NCBI GenBank assembly: GCA_027007865.1
Contig: JALTEE010000104.1
Location: 1-10,415, forward strand
Direction: 5' to 3'
DNA from: a bacterium
Lineage (GTDB): Bacteria; UBP14; UBA6098; B30-G16
Length of the DNA: 10,415 bases
In this document: in pieces, positions 1-5,856 of the stretch
How positions within the stretch are numbered: the first letter of the stretch is position 1
Layout of the letters: each line of letters opens with the position of its first letter
Made by a program: the position numbers and the translations under genes
The notes under the pieces: model-generated
Database searches by the model: none
What the model was told of the DNA's origin: nothing
What the model saw: only the letters and a program-made list of their open reading frames with translations

Positions 1-693
1 TTTTTCCTTCCATGTCAGCAATACTTGATTGTCGTTGATAGCGCATCTTGCGGATTTTTGGCTCGATATAAATGAAATTCCAGCGCCTATATTGTTAAAA
101 ATGACGCAATTCTTCACAGATGAATTGCCGCCGCTCGATGAAATTTTTATTCCGTTCCCAGAACCATCGAACACGACACATCCTTCGATTGTTAAATCGC
201 CGCTGCATTCTGCATAAATCAACGGCGAAACAGAATCCTTGTCGGACGGAACGATACATCCTCCTTCATCATAATTGTTCCTGAAAGAACCATCGAGAAT
301 CAAATTTTCCACGAGAACATTTTTTGTGCCTTCGATGTGAATCATCGGGAGTTTTTGGGATTTCAACGAATCGTTGTTTCCCGTGAGAACGGTTGCATTG
401 CACCATTGCCCGCATTTAGTCGGTCTAAATGTAACATCTTCGACGCCGCCGATAATGGCGATATTCTTATCGATTGTCCACTGTCCACTGCCATTTTTGC
501 CGAAATATGTGCCTTTTGCGACATATATTGTATCACCGTTTCTGGCAATTTCAATTCCGCGCCACAGCGAAGAAACGGGACTTTTAATCTTGCCACTGCC
601 ATTCGCAGCACCGTTTGCAGTTGAAACATATATCGTCCCGCCGAAAACAGCGGAAATCGATACGAGCATAACCATCAAAAACCTGTAAACCAT
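1..693 (-). CDS. Secreted parallel beta-helix (DUF1565-like) protein, N-terminal part
   Basis: An open frame of exactly 231 codons begins at the ATG at 693-691 and runs off the window edge with no stop. A short hydrophobic signal peptide (about residues 1-17, ending 'SISAVFG') is followed by 'GTIYVSTANGAANGSGKIKSP' features typical of right-handed beta-helix proteins: a 'G+G+..P' turn, 'IARNGDTIYVAKGTY' (residues 49-63) and repeated rungs such as 'LTIEGCVVFDGSGNGIKI' (167-184) and 'SVKNCVIFNNIGAGI' (192-206). These folds are usually surface or secreted carbohydrate-binding or polysaccharide-cleaving proteins; no catalytic residues can be assigned here. The start is supported by GAGG eight bases upstream, which lies inside the last codons of the DUF72 gene; the two genes are separated by only 5 bases and are probably co-translated. 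The C-terminus, which might carry a sorting domain, is outside the window. Fold confidence is good; function is unknown. Confidence 0.85.
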   Translation of the reverse strand, partial: MVYRFLMVMLVSISAVFGGTIYVSTANGAANGSGKIKSPVSSLWRGIEIARNGDTIYVAKGTYFGKNGSGQWTIDKNIAIIGGVEDVTFRPTKCGQWCNATVLTGNNDSLKSQKLPMIHIEGTKNVLVENLILDGSFRNNYDEGGCIVPSDKDSVSPLIYAECSGDLTIEGCVVFDGSGNGIKISSSGGNSSVKNCVIFNNIGAGISFISSQKSARCAINDNQVLLTWKEK

Positions 694-698
694 TTCGC

Positions 699-1442
699 TT
701 ACCTCGCTTTTTTCTCAGATAAAATTAGTTCTCTTAATTTTTTCGCATTTTCAATCGCATATCCTTCCACATCATTGTTGAAATATGCGAACACATTTTT
801 CTCCTGCGATAAGATTTCTTTTGCAAATTTTGCAAATGGTGCGAGTTCGTCATCAGAATATGAACTGTGATACATTCTTTTCGCACCGTGAAATCGCATA
901 TAGACAAAATCTGCGGTTACGATAAAATGCGGTTCTATTTTCGGGCTGCTCGAAATGCAAAATGAGATGTTATGAGCAGCGAGTTTTTCCCGCACAGATT
1001 CGCTCTCAATGAGCGCTTCGTTTCTAAATTCTATCGCGATACGATGTATCGGTTCTATCCGCTCGAAAAATTTATCCAATACCGCTTCGTTGGCAAACGA
1101 TGGTGGAAATTGCAGCAAAATAGGACCGCAATGAGCACCGAGCAATTCCGAGAGTTTTAAAAATTTCCACAGTAAAAAAGCCGCACTGCTCCATTTTTTC
1201 GTATGAGTTATCAATTTAGATGCTTTTAAGGCATAGACGAAATTTTTCGGAGCAATCTTTTGCCATTTATCGAGTGTGCTTTCCTTCGGTATATGGTAAA
1301 AGGTGTAATTTATCTCAACAGTGTTGAAATTTTTCGCATAAAAATCGAACCACTTCGTTCGTGGCAGGTCTTTTGGATAGAATGACCCGACCCAGTGCGG
1401 ATAAGTATATCCCGATGTGCCTATGTATAGTTTGCCCGACAT
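699..1442 (-). CDS. DUF72 / YecE-family protein
   Basis: A 247-residue protein covering the whole DUF72 (YecE-like) family, which adopts a TIM-barrel-like fold and has no firmly established reaction. Recognisable family blocks in order are: N-terminal 'LYIGTSGYTYPHW' (about residues 4-16), 'FNTVEINYTFYHIP', 'FVYALKASKLITH', 'ILLQFPPSF', 'IAIEFRNEA', 'FVYMRFHG' and the C-terminal 'VFAYFNNDVEGYAIENAKKL'. The open frame extends 33 codons further upstream (to 1541), but that extension has no family similarity, so the ATG at 1442-1440, directly before 'SGKLYIGTSGY', is chosen. No clear Shine-Dalgarno site precedes it; the upstream bases are AT-rich. A 184-base spacer separates it from the upstream TPR/YidD-like gene, while the downstream beta-helix gene starts 5 bases after its stop. 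Family assignment is secure; the biochemical role is not. Confidence 0.93.
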   Translation of the reverse strand: MSGKLYIGTSGYTYPHWVGSFYPKDLPRTKWFDFYAKNFNTVEINYTFYHIPKESTLDKWQKIAPKNFVYALKASKLITHTKKWSSAAFLLWKFLKLSELLGAHCGPILLQFPPSFANEAVLDKFFERIEPIHRIAIEFRNEALIESESVREKLAAHNISFCISSSPKIEPHFIVTADFVYMRFHGAKRMYHSSYSDDELAPFAKFAKEILSQEKNVFAYFNNDVEGYAIENAKKLRELILSEKKAR

Positions 1443-1560
1443 ATTTATAATGAAAAGCGAAAATCGCGAAATGCAAAGTGAAAAATATCTTAATTCTAAA
1501 AGATACATTGATATAGTGAGGAAAGAGGATTTTAAGTTCAAAGTTTCAATTTTGCGGTGA

Positions 1561-1574
1561 TGCTATGCGTAGCA
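1561..1574. repeat. Short palindrome TGCTA-tgcg-TAGCA
   Basis: A perfect 5-base inverted repeat with a 4-base loop in the spacer between the TPR/YidD-like gene and the DUF72 gene. It has no adjacent T-tract, so it is not a convincing terminator. A similar palindromic core rich in GCGC/TAGC occurs at 4600-4614 and near 5268-5287. The rest of the 1443-1626 spacer is AT-rich and contains a T7A7 self-complementary run at 1611-1624 just downstream of the TPR/YidD-like stop. No clear promoter is visible there. Confidence 0.4.
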
Positions 1575-1626
1575 ATGAAACATTGGGAGTTCTGTATTAA
1601 AAAGGGTGTGTTTTTTTAAAAAAACG

Positions 1627-2895
1627 CTACGGTCCCCATTCTGGGTCTTTCAAAAATCCTCTCTCATTTGCAGGATAATATTTTTTTGCAAACGGGTTGC
1701 AGCGTTGCAGTCTATCCGATGTCATCAACGCCGCTGCAATTGGATTGTGCGTTCTGAACGAGATGCGAGAGAAATTCGAGCATCCGATTTCAAACTGGCA
1801 CTGCTGAGCATCTTGCGTCGTGATGTAATTTTGATACAGGTCGAGTAACATATCGGCAGCGACGCTCACTCCGTTAAACCATTCTTGTGGCGGAAGTTTC
1901 TTATCATCGCTGCTATTTGCAAATCCATCCTGCTCCGGCGCTATGAATGTATTCATCAGCGTCGAAATCGCTTTGTCCCACTGCTTGTTATTCGACTTAA
2001 TTGCGGCATTTTGAGCATTTATCATCCCGCCGAAATAATATCTGTTCCATCCCATAAGAAAAATCGTTGTGGATTGAATGTATCGATGCGCTACTAAGGC
2101 ATCTATTGTTAAATATCCGAGCGCTCCATTTATGAGAAATGCGTTTATTCCGTTGCGCCAGTTTCCAAGATATACATCTCCTGCTCCGGGAACAATTCCC
2201 GAAAGCCAGCGCGCAAGATATGGCGAATGTTCTGGGATACTTTCGCTATTCATTTCGAGCCACCGCTTTATACCATAAGCGCGTGGAGAATAATATGGAT
2301 TTCTCGAATTGGCATTGCAGACAGCAGAAAAATCCTCGAGTGCACCATCGACATCGTATGATAGAAGTCTCATCCAACCGCGCCAATATTTTATTTCGTC
2401 TGCTTTTTCTGGCAGGTTGCGCAAAACATCGGATAGTAAATATTCTCCCCGCTCGGGTCGATTTTTCGCAACTTCGAGAAGCGCACGCAGCAATCTCGTG
2501 CTGTATGAAACTTCTCCATCAAGTGCTGTATATCCGAGTCTATCCAAAACATTTTCCGCACGGTCATAGCGATTTTCGTAAATAAAGCACAATGCTCGTT
2601 GATATGTTGCATAATCGTAGGCGGCATCCATCGGGTGTAAAATTCCCACACGCTCGTATTCGTCTGCTGCATCATCATATAGTCCGTTTACGAATAGGAA
2701 ATCGGCGAAATCCGCCTCCATAGCAATCGGAGCGCGATTCTCAAATGTGGGAAGTTTTATGCTGCGGCGAAAAAAACTGCGGTTGGTCTCCTGCGAACCA
2801 TATAGAGAACTAAAAAAAATAGGAACGAGAATCGCAGCGATTATAAGCGAACGGAATTTAAATTGTGTTATGATGTAGGCATTTTTTTTGAGCAT
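1627..2895 (-). CDS. TPR membrane protein with C-terminal YidD-like domain
   Basis: 422 residues in three parts. An N-terminal hydrophobic segment (about 14-33) is a signal peptide or anchor. Residues about 60-215 are helical TPR-like repeats ('FADFLFVNGLYDDAADEYERV', 'YQRALCFIYENRYDRAENVL', 'WRGWMRLLSYDVDGALEDF'). Residues about 226-300 hold 'LARWLSGIVPGAGDVYLGNW' followed by two membrane helices, as in DUF5683/TM2-like proteins with a PGAGxxYxG turn. Residues 349-402 resemble YidD (membrane protein insertion efficiency factor): 'LLDLYQNYIT', then C366-x5-C372-S, 'HNPIAAALMTSDRL' and 'RC399NPF', matching YidD 'YQxLIS', 'CxFxPxCSxY', 'GxxKGxxLTxxRxLRCxP'. YidD proteins sit near the YidC/Oxa1 insertase, so a role in envelope biogenesis is plausible but inferred. 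Start ATG 2895-2893 has a weak GAAGAA site. It lies 119 bases after the beta-barrel gene. Confidence 0.8.
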   Translation of the reverse strand: MLKKNAYIITQFKFRSLIIAAILVPIFFSSLYGSQETNRSFFRRSIKLPTFENRAPIAMEADFADFLFVNGLYDDAADEYERVGILHPMDAAYDYATYQRALCFIYENRYDRAENVLDRLGYTALDGEVSYSTRLLRALLEVAKNRPERGEYLLSDVLRNLPEKADEIKYWRGWMRLLSYDVDGALEDFSAVCNANSRNPYYSPRAYGIKRWLEMNSESIPEHSPYLARWLSGIVPGAGDVYLGNWRNGINAFLINGALGYLTIDALVAHRYIQSTTIFLMGWNRYYFGGMINAQNAAIKSNNKQWDKAISTLMNTFIAPEQDGFANSSDDKKLPPQEWFNGVSVAADMLLDLYQNYITTQDAQQCQFEIGCSNFSRISFRTHNPIAAALMTSDRLQRCNPFAKKYYPANERGFLKDPEWGP

Positions 2896-3014
2896 AGTTT
2901 CTTCGAGATTATCAAGGCGATAAAATTACCTTGCCAGTTTTAGAGGACTTGCGATTTTTTACAAAATAATAGCCGCAGCATCTCGCTGTGAAATTCCAAT
3001 TAGAACAAACATTA

Positions 3015-3533
3015 TCACAGTTCCGTTTGCCAGTTTCCTTCTATGCCACCACCAAAGGTGAACCCGCCGGAATTAGCATCTGTAATATCGGACAGTATGT
3101 ATTTAACTTCGACATTGAACGATAAACCGCCTGCGGGCTTAAAAGATAGTCCTGTCATTGCTTGAATACCTGCAGTTGCAGAAGTCTTATCTCCTGTTTG
3201 AGTTAAATATGCTCCAATTCCACCGCCGACATACGGGTCGAAAATTATTCTTCCGAGAGGATGAAATTCGCCATTTAATTGAATCGGCATAAGTGTAACA
3301 ACCTCGCCGCTGCTGGTGTATTGTGTCCAGCCGACTGAGAGTTCGGTCGTAACCTTGTCGGATACATTATATTTTGCGGATACCTCGAAAAGCAGCGTCG
3401 AACTTGCATCTCCCGGCGGATTATAGACAGATACTTTTGCCCCGACAGAAAGTTTTCCTGCTTTTTTTTTCGCCTGCGCCGATGTCGCGAAAACCAGCAA
3501 AAATACAACTAATAACAAGGTGAACTTGCGCAT
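3015..3533 (-). CDS. Small outer-membrane beta-barrel protein
   Basis: 172 residues with a classic signal peptide: 'MRKF', a hydrophobic core (residues 5-17), then 'SAQA' before KKK, suggesting cleavage after about residue 21. The mature part alternates polar and hydrophobic residues in strands with glycine/aromatic turns ('KLSVGAKVSVYNPPGD', 'TTELSVGWTQYTSSGE', 'IQLNGEFHPLG', 'IFDPYVGGGIGAYL', 'LSFNVEVKYIL', 'FTFGGGIEGNW'), the pattern of OmpW/'outer membrane protein beta-barrel' families with about eight strands. The predicted location is the outer membrane; no substrate can be assigned. The chain ends 'NWQTEL' rather than with a terminal aromatic residue, so the usual BAM signal is slightly internal or atypical. 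The ATG at 3533-3531 has GGAGG at 3538-3542. It starts 31 bases after pheS, so read-through from the ribosomal/pheS operon is possible. Confidence 0.82.
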   Translation of the reverse strand: MRKFTLLLVVFLLVFATSAQAKKKAGKLSVGAKVSVYNPPGDASSTLLFEVSAKYNVSDKVTTELSVGWTQYTSSGEVVTLMPIQLNGEFHPLGRIIFDPYVGGGIGAYLTQTGDKTSATAGIQAMTGLSFKPAGGLSFNVEVKYILSDITDANSGGFTFGGGIEGNWQTEL

Positions 3534-3564
3534 AATTCCTCCAAAATGGGTATAAATTTTTTAA

Positions 3565-4587
3565 TTAGAACTGTTCTAAAAAAGCGAGGTCGTTTTCATA
3601 CAGTAGCCTGATATCGTCTATGCCAAATTTTACCATAGCGATGCGCTCCACGCCCATTCCGAATGCGTATCCTTGAACTTCATCAGGGTTGTATCCGACT
3701 GTCTTAAAAACTTCTGGGTCGACCATCCCTGCGCCCGAAATTTCGAGCCATCCCGTTCCTTTGCACACACGGCAACCTTTGCCATCGCATACGGGACAGG
3801 AAAAATCGTATTCCACAGATGGCTCGGTGAACGGGAAAAAATGCGGTCTGAACCGAACCCGAACATTTTTACCGATGAATTGCTTTGCAAATGCTGTCAA
3901 AACACCTTTCAAATCCGCCAGTGTAACATCTTTATCGACATAGAGCCCTTCGACCTGCGTAAAAGTATAATAATGTGTTGCATCGATTGCATCTCTACGG
4001 TAGCATCGTCCGGGAGCGATAATTCGCACTGGCGGCTTTTGCGATTCCATCACTCTGATTTGGACGGGTGAAGTCTGTGTTCGCAGCAAATAGCCCGGTT
4101 TTTGCAGGTAGAATGTATCCTGAATATCGCGTGCAGGATGGTCTTCGGGTGTGTTCAGCGCATCGAAATTATAGTATTCGGTTTCGATTTCGGGTCCCGA
4201 CGCCACAGAAAAACCCATTCCATAAAATATATCGACCATTTTTCGCAGTGTCCATTCCAGCGGGTGAATTCCACCGATTGCGGGCTTTCGCCCTGGCAAA
4301 GTCGGGTCAAATTTTTTATGCACAGAAATTTTCTGCGGCTCGAATTGTGCGAAAATTTTTTCGAGTTTCTGTTTCGTATTGTTTGCAAGTTTTCCCGCCT
4401 CTGGTTTGACATCTGCGGGAAGCGAACCGAGCGCTCTCATAACTTTTGCCAGCTCGCCTTTACGCCCCAGAAATTTTGCCCGAACTACTGCCAGATGGGA
4501 ACTATCCGCCAGACGAAACTCTTTTTCCGCCGCGGATAATATTTCGGAAAGTTTTTTTGAAAATTCTTCAATGTTCATCGTATTCAT
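3565..4587 (-). CDS. pheS: Phenylalanine--tRNA ligase alpha subunit
   Basis: PheS, the catalytic alpha chain of the cytoplasmic (alpha-beta)2 phenylalanyl-tRNA synthetase, which activates phenylalanine with ATP and charges tRNA-Phe. From the ATG at 4587 it has 340 residues, normal for the family. Visible parts: an N-terminal coiled-coil arm ('AVVRAKFLGRKGELAKVMRAL', residues 33-53), 'HPLEWTLRKMVDIF', 'LLRTQTSPVQIR' (167-178), class II motif 2 'APGRCYRRDAIDATH' (191-205) with 'FTQVEGL', and motif 3 'GYAFGMGVERIAMVKFGIDDIR' split over 306-327. Residues C264, C267, C272 and C275 form a CxxC-x4-CxxC knuckle, also seen in many bacterial PheS, before 'GTGWLEI'. The start is uncertain: ATGs occur at 4587 and 4578 and an in-frame TTG at 4614, none with a good ribosome binding site. 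It follows rplT closely. pheT, normally next, is absent and an outer-membrane gene follows instead. Confidence 0.97.
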   Translation of the reverse strand: MNTMNIEEFSKKLSEILSAAEKEFRLADSSHLAVVRAKFLGRKGELAKVMRALGSLPADVKPEAGKLANNTKQKLEKIFAQFEPQKISVHKKFDPTLPGRKPAIGGIHPLEWTLRKMVDIFYGMGFSVASGPEIETEYYNFDALNTPEDHPARDIQDTFYLQKPGYLLRTQTSPVQIRVMESQKPPVRIIAPGRCYRRDAIDATHYYTFTQVEGLYVDKDVTLADLKGVLTAFAKQFIGKNVRVRFRPHFFPFTEPSVEYDFSCPVCDGKGCRVCKGTGWLEISGAGMVDPEVFKTVGYNPDEVQGYAFGMGVERIAMVKFGIDDIRLLYENDLAFLEQF

Positions 4588-4599
4588 TGTCGGTGTGGG

Positions 4600-4614
4600 T
4601 AGCGCTATGCGCAA
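4600..4614. repeat. Short GCGC palindrome between rplT and pheS
   Basis: On the minus strand TTGCGCATAGCGCTA lies between the rplT stop and the pheS ATG. It contains the GCGC-ata-GCGC inverted repeat and overlaps the possible TTG start of pheS. A related core is found at 1561-1574 and, with a longer loop, at 5268-5287. It may be a minor repeat or a small hairpin in the pheS leader. Confidence 0.35.
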
Positions 4615-4632
4615 CGATTTTTCCAGAAATTG

Positions 4633-4977
4633 CTATGCTTCGGCAATTTCGACGATTTTCGCAAACACTTCGGGGTCATCAAATGCGATAGTAGCGAGCA
4701 TCTTTCTGTTAAGCTCGATGTTCGCCTTCTTGAGCGAGTTCATCAGTTTTGAATATGTCGTTCCGTTCTGTCTCGCCGCAGAATTTATGCGCGCTATCCA
4801 CAACTTGCGAAACTGTCTTTTCCGCTGTTTGCGATGAATATATTGGAACTGCCACGCTCTTTCGACGACTTCCCTTGCTGTGCGATAAAGTCTATGTCGC
4901 CCACCAAAATATCCCGATGCGGCTTTCACAAATTTTCTACGACGCCTGTGCGATGCCACTCTTTGAGTGTTCCTCAT
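4633..4977 (-). CDS. rplT: 50S ribosomal protein L20
   Basis: 114 residues, the usual length of bL20, a protein that binds 23S rRNA early in large-subunit assembly. The N-terminal basic tail ('RVASHRRRRKFVKAASGYFGG', residues 6-26) threads rRNA in the family; the globular part holds the diagnostic 'FRKLWIARINSAARQNG' (56-72), 'YSKLMNSLKKANIELNRK' and 'DDPEVFAKIVE'. The first residues 'MRNTQ' differ from the common 'MARVKR' but the rest aligns throughout. The ATG at 4977-4975 is preceded by a strong AGGAGGA at 4984-4990. In many bacteria L20 represses its own operon by binding structured mRNA; the long hairpin-bearing spacer upstream here fits that, but this is inference. pheS follows after about 45 bases, so the two are probably co-transcribed. 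Confidence 0.98.
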   Translation of the reverse strand: MRNTQRVASHRRRRKFVKAASGYFGGRHRLYRTAREVVERAWQFQYIHRKQRKRQFRKLWIARINSAARQNGTTYSKLMNSLKKANIELNRKMLATIAFDDPEVFAKIVEIAEA

Positions 4978-4999
4978 CTTTTATCCTCCTGTTTTGACT

Positions 5000-5030
5000 G
5001 AGGCGGAATTTTTCACCGCGAAAAATCCTC
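5000..5030 (-). promoter_or_regulatory. Hairpin just upstream of the rplT ribosome binding site
   Basis: A 7-base stem (ATTTTTC with GAAAAAT, five-base loop GCGGT) is capped below by GAGG/CCTC pairing across a four-base bulge. It ends 10 bases upstream of the rplT AGGAGGA. The position suits control of rplT translation, but no L20 binding motif can be proved by eye. Confidence 0.4.
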
Positions 5031-5157
5031 TTCGACAAAGCCCCAAATCAATTGTCAATTTTCAACTAGGTTAACAATTTCTCTTTATTCTCCCATAATA
5101 TTTTAATCGTAAAAAAACGCCTTAGGCACGAAGAAAAATCCACAATCCAAAACTTGC

Positions 5158-5171
5158 CCCGCTCAGGCGGG
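5158..5171. repeat. CCCGC-tcag-GCGGG hairpin
   Basis: A perfect 5-base GC-rich stem with a 4-base loop inside the rpmI-rplT spacer. It lacks a T-tract. GC-rich palindromes with a similar core also appear in the repeat cluster at 5653-5672, so it may be a remnant of a dispersed repeat. Confidence 0.4.
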
Positions 5172-5205
5172 ATGAAATGTAAAATGAAAATATCGAATTT
5201 TATAC

Positions 5206-5249
5206 TGCTTAACCCTCAGAAAGCCGTTAGGCTCGAAAGAGTTTAAGCA
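5206..5249 (-). promoter_or_regulatory. 44-base multi-part hairpin in the rpmI-rplT spacer
   Basis: TGCTTAA (5206-5212) pairs with TTAAGCA (5243-5249). After a small internal loop CTC (5215-5217) pairs with GAG (5239-5241), and after a second internal loop AGCC (5222-5225) pairs with GGCT (5230-5233) over a GTTA loop. Fourteen pairs interrupted by two internal loops look like a protein-recognition RNA element rather than a terminator, since no T-tract follows. A role in L20 binding is inference from location. Confidence 0.45.
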
Positions 5250-5305
5250 ACAACCATTAACAATCGGGATGCGCAGCAAAGCGCTATCTTCAAACGAAAC
5301 ACTTG

Positions 5306-5500
5306 TTATTTTGCGAGCATTCTCTTCACTTTTGAAGAGTCCGCTTTTGAAAGCACCTGTTTTTGATTTAGTTTTCTTTTCCTATTTGCTTTTTTACGGC
5401 GCATAAAGTGAATTGTGCCGGCGTGATACGCCAACACCTTTCCTGAACCACTTATTTTGAAGCGTCGCCTTGCGCCTCGTTTTGTTTTTATCTTTGGCAT
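5306..5500 (-). CDS. rpmI: 50S ribosomal protein L35
   Basis: 64 residues, the normal size of bL35, a small basic component of the large subunit. The N-terminal 'MPKIKTKRGARRRFKISGSGKV' pattern (shown over residues 1-22, with the invariant K-T-K, R-F-K and G-S-G-K positions), the central 'RRKKANRKRKLN' and the C-terminal 'VLSKADSSKVKRML' are diagnostic. The ATG at 5500-5498 has GGAGGA at 5505-5510. It is normally the second gene of infC-rpmI-rplT; here nothing resembling infC lies upstream, so it appears to lead its own transcript, and its distance to rplT (328 bases) is unusual. Confidence 0.98.
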   Translation of the reverse strand: MPKIKTKRGARRRFKISGSGKVLAYHAGTIHFMRRKKANRKRKLNQKQVLSKADSSKVKRMLAK

Positions 5501-5544
5501 CTATTCCTCCATAAATATGCTATTTATGTTTCCTGCAATTTGTT

Positions 5545-5622
5545 CTAACTGGTTATAAGAGAACTACTTTTACCTCCGATTTTTGGATTTTTTACCTCCA
5601 TGCCTGACTCATTGTGTTTCAT
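5545..5622 (-). other. Possible 25-codon leader reading frame upstream of rpmI
   Basis: An ATG at 5622-5620 opens 25 codons ending at a TAG, 44 bases before the rpmI ATG. The predicted peptide is polar and lysine/serine-rich ('MKHNESGMEVKNPKIGG' then 'KSSSLITS'). No ribosome binding site at a proper distance is visible, and the frame stays open upstream into the palindromic repeat, so it may be chance or part of the repeat. I do not recognise it. Confidence 0.15.
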
Positions 5623-5640
5623 GGTGATATATATTTCCTG

Positions 5641-5745
5641 TTTCCCCTCATCTGTCCCGACAGGGCGGGACACCTTCTCCCAAAGGGAGAAGGTAATTCT
5701 CCTTTCTCCTTTGGGAGAAAGGAGTTAGAGGATAGAGGGGATAAA
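5641..5745. repeat. Cluster of three palindromes, MITE-like intergenic repeat
   Basis: Three consecutive hairpins lie within about 75 bases: TGTCCCG/CGGGACA (5653-5672, six-base loop), CCTTCTCCC-aaa-GGGAGAAGG (5673-5693) and CTCCTTTCTCC-tttg-GGAGAAAGGAG (5699-5724). The outer edges are loosely complementary (TTTCCCCTC at 5641-5649 against GAGGGGATAAA at 5735-5745). No T-tract follows in either direction, so these are not simple terminators. The layout is that of small non-autonomous dispersed repeats common in intergenic DNA of uncultured bacteria; no transposase or target-site duplication was identified. Confidence 0.6.
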
Positions 5746-5803
5746 TAAAAAACGCATATCAAATAACTCGAAAATCACCTATTTTGCAGGGTTCATTAAT
5801 AAA

Positions 5804-5833
5804 TAAAAAAACCCCCGACATAAGTCGAGGGTT
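5804..5833 (-). terminator. Rho-independent terminator of the two-gene secreted-protein unit
   Basis: On the minus strand AACCCTCGAC (5833-5824) pairs with GTCGGGGGTT (5819-5810) around a TTAT loop, with one G-T wobble, and is followed by a run of T. It sits 23 bases after the stop of the sorting-domain gene, so it ends transcription of the 10386-5857 unit and insulates the rpmI operon. Confidence 0.9.
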
Positions 5834-5856
5834 CAATCGTTTTCTCTACACAACGA

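Larger units (their letters stand above)
4978..5305 (-). other. Long structured rpmI-rplT spacer, candidate L20 leader
   Basis: These 328 bases contain no supported gene. They separate rpmI and rplT, which are usually only tens of bases apart. On the minus strand, in order, the spacer holds: a GCGC-rich imperfect palindrome near 5268-5287; a hairpin at 5206-5249; a CCCGC/GCGGG hairpin at 5158-5171; a very short GCC-taa-GGC followed by T7 near 5111-5127; and a hairpin at 5000-5030 just ahead of the rplT ribosome binding site. The 5206-5249 and 5111-5130 segments share a GCC(g)TTAGGC-w-CGAA core on the plus strand. No convincing promoter hexamers were found. It may be a leader for translational control by L20, an insertion of repeats, or both. 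Confidence 0.5.
5501..5856. other. Intergenic region: rpmI leader, repeat cluster and terminator
   Basis: 356 bases without a supported gene. From rpmI outward it holds the rpmI ribosome binding site, two SD-like GGAGGT hexamers on the minus strand (complements of 5572-5577 and 5594-5599) that precede no likely start codon, a possible 25-codon reading frame at 5545-5622, the palindrome cluster at 5641-5745, an AT-rich stretch, and the terminator of the upstream two-gene unit. The rpmI promoter should lie between the terminator and 5500, but no good -35/-10 pair was recognised. infC is not here. Confidence 0.6.

Noticed and set aside
337..688. Plus-strand open frames opposite the beta-helix gene
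   Set aside because: The minus strand carries an uninterrupted 231-codon frame with signal peptide and beta-helix rungs; the plus-strand frames have no recognisable domain or ribosome binding site.
1443..1541. 33-residue N-terminal extension of the DUF72 protein
   Set aside because: The family begins at 'SGKLYIGTSGY'; the extension is AT-rich, has no family similarity and no better ribosome binding site.
1611..1624. T7A7 run as a terminator of the TPR/YidD-like gene
   Set aside because: The run is self-complementary but has no GC stem; it could weakly aid termination, but it is not a standard rho-independent terminator.
4588..4614. TTG start of pheS at 4614
   Set aside because: It would add nine residues outside the family alignment and lies in a palindrome; ATG at 4587 or 4578 fits the family better, although neither has a clear SD.
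5111..5127. Terminator in the rpmI-rplT spacer (GCC-taa-GGC then T7)
   Set aside because: The stem has only three pairs over a three-base loop, too weak to call despite the T-run, and it would separate rpmI from rplT.
5545..5660. Remnant of infC upstream of rpmI
   Set aside because: Only a 'NPKIGGK' stretch weakly recalls the IF-3 C-terminus ('PKxEGR'); upstream the frame runs into the palindromic repeat with no further IF-3 similarity.
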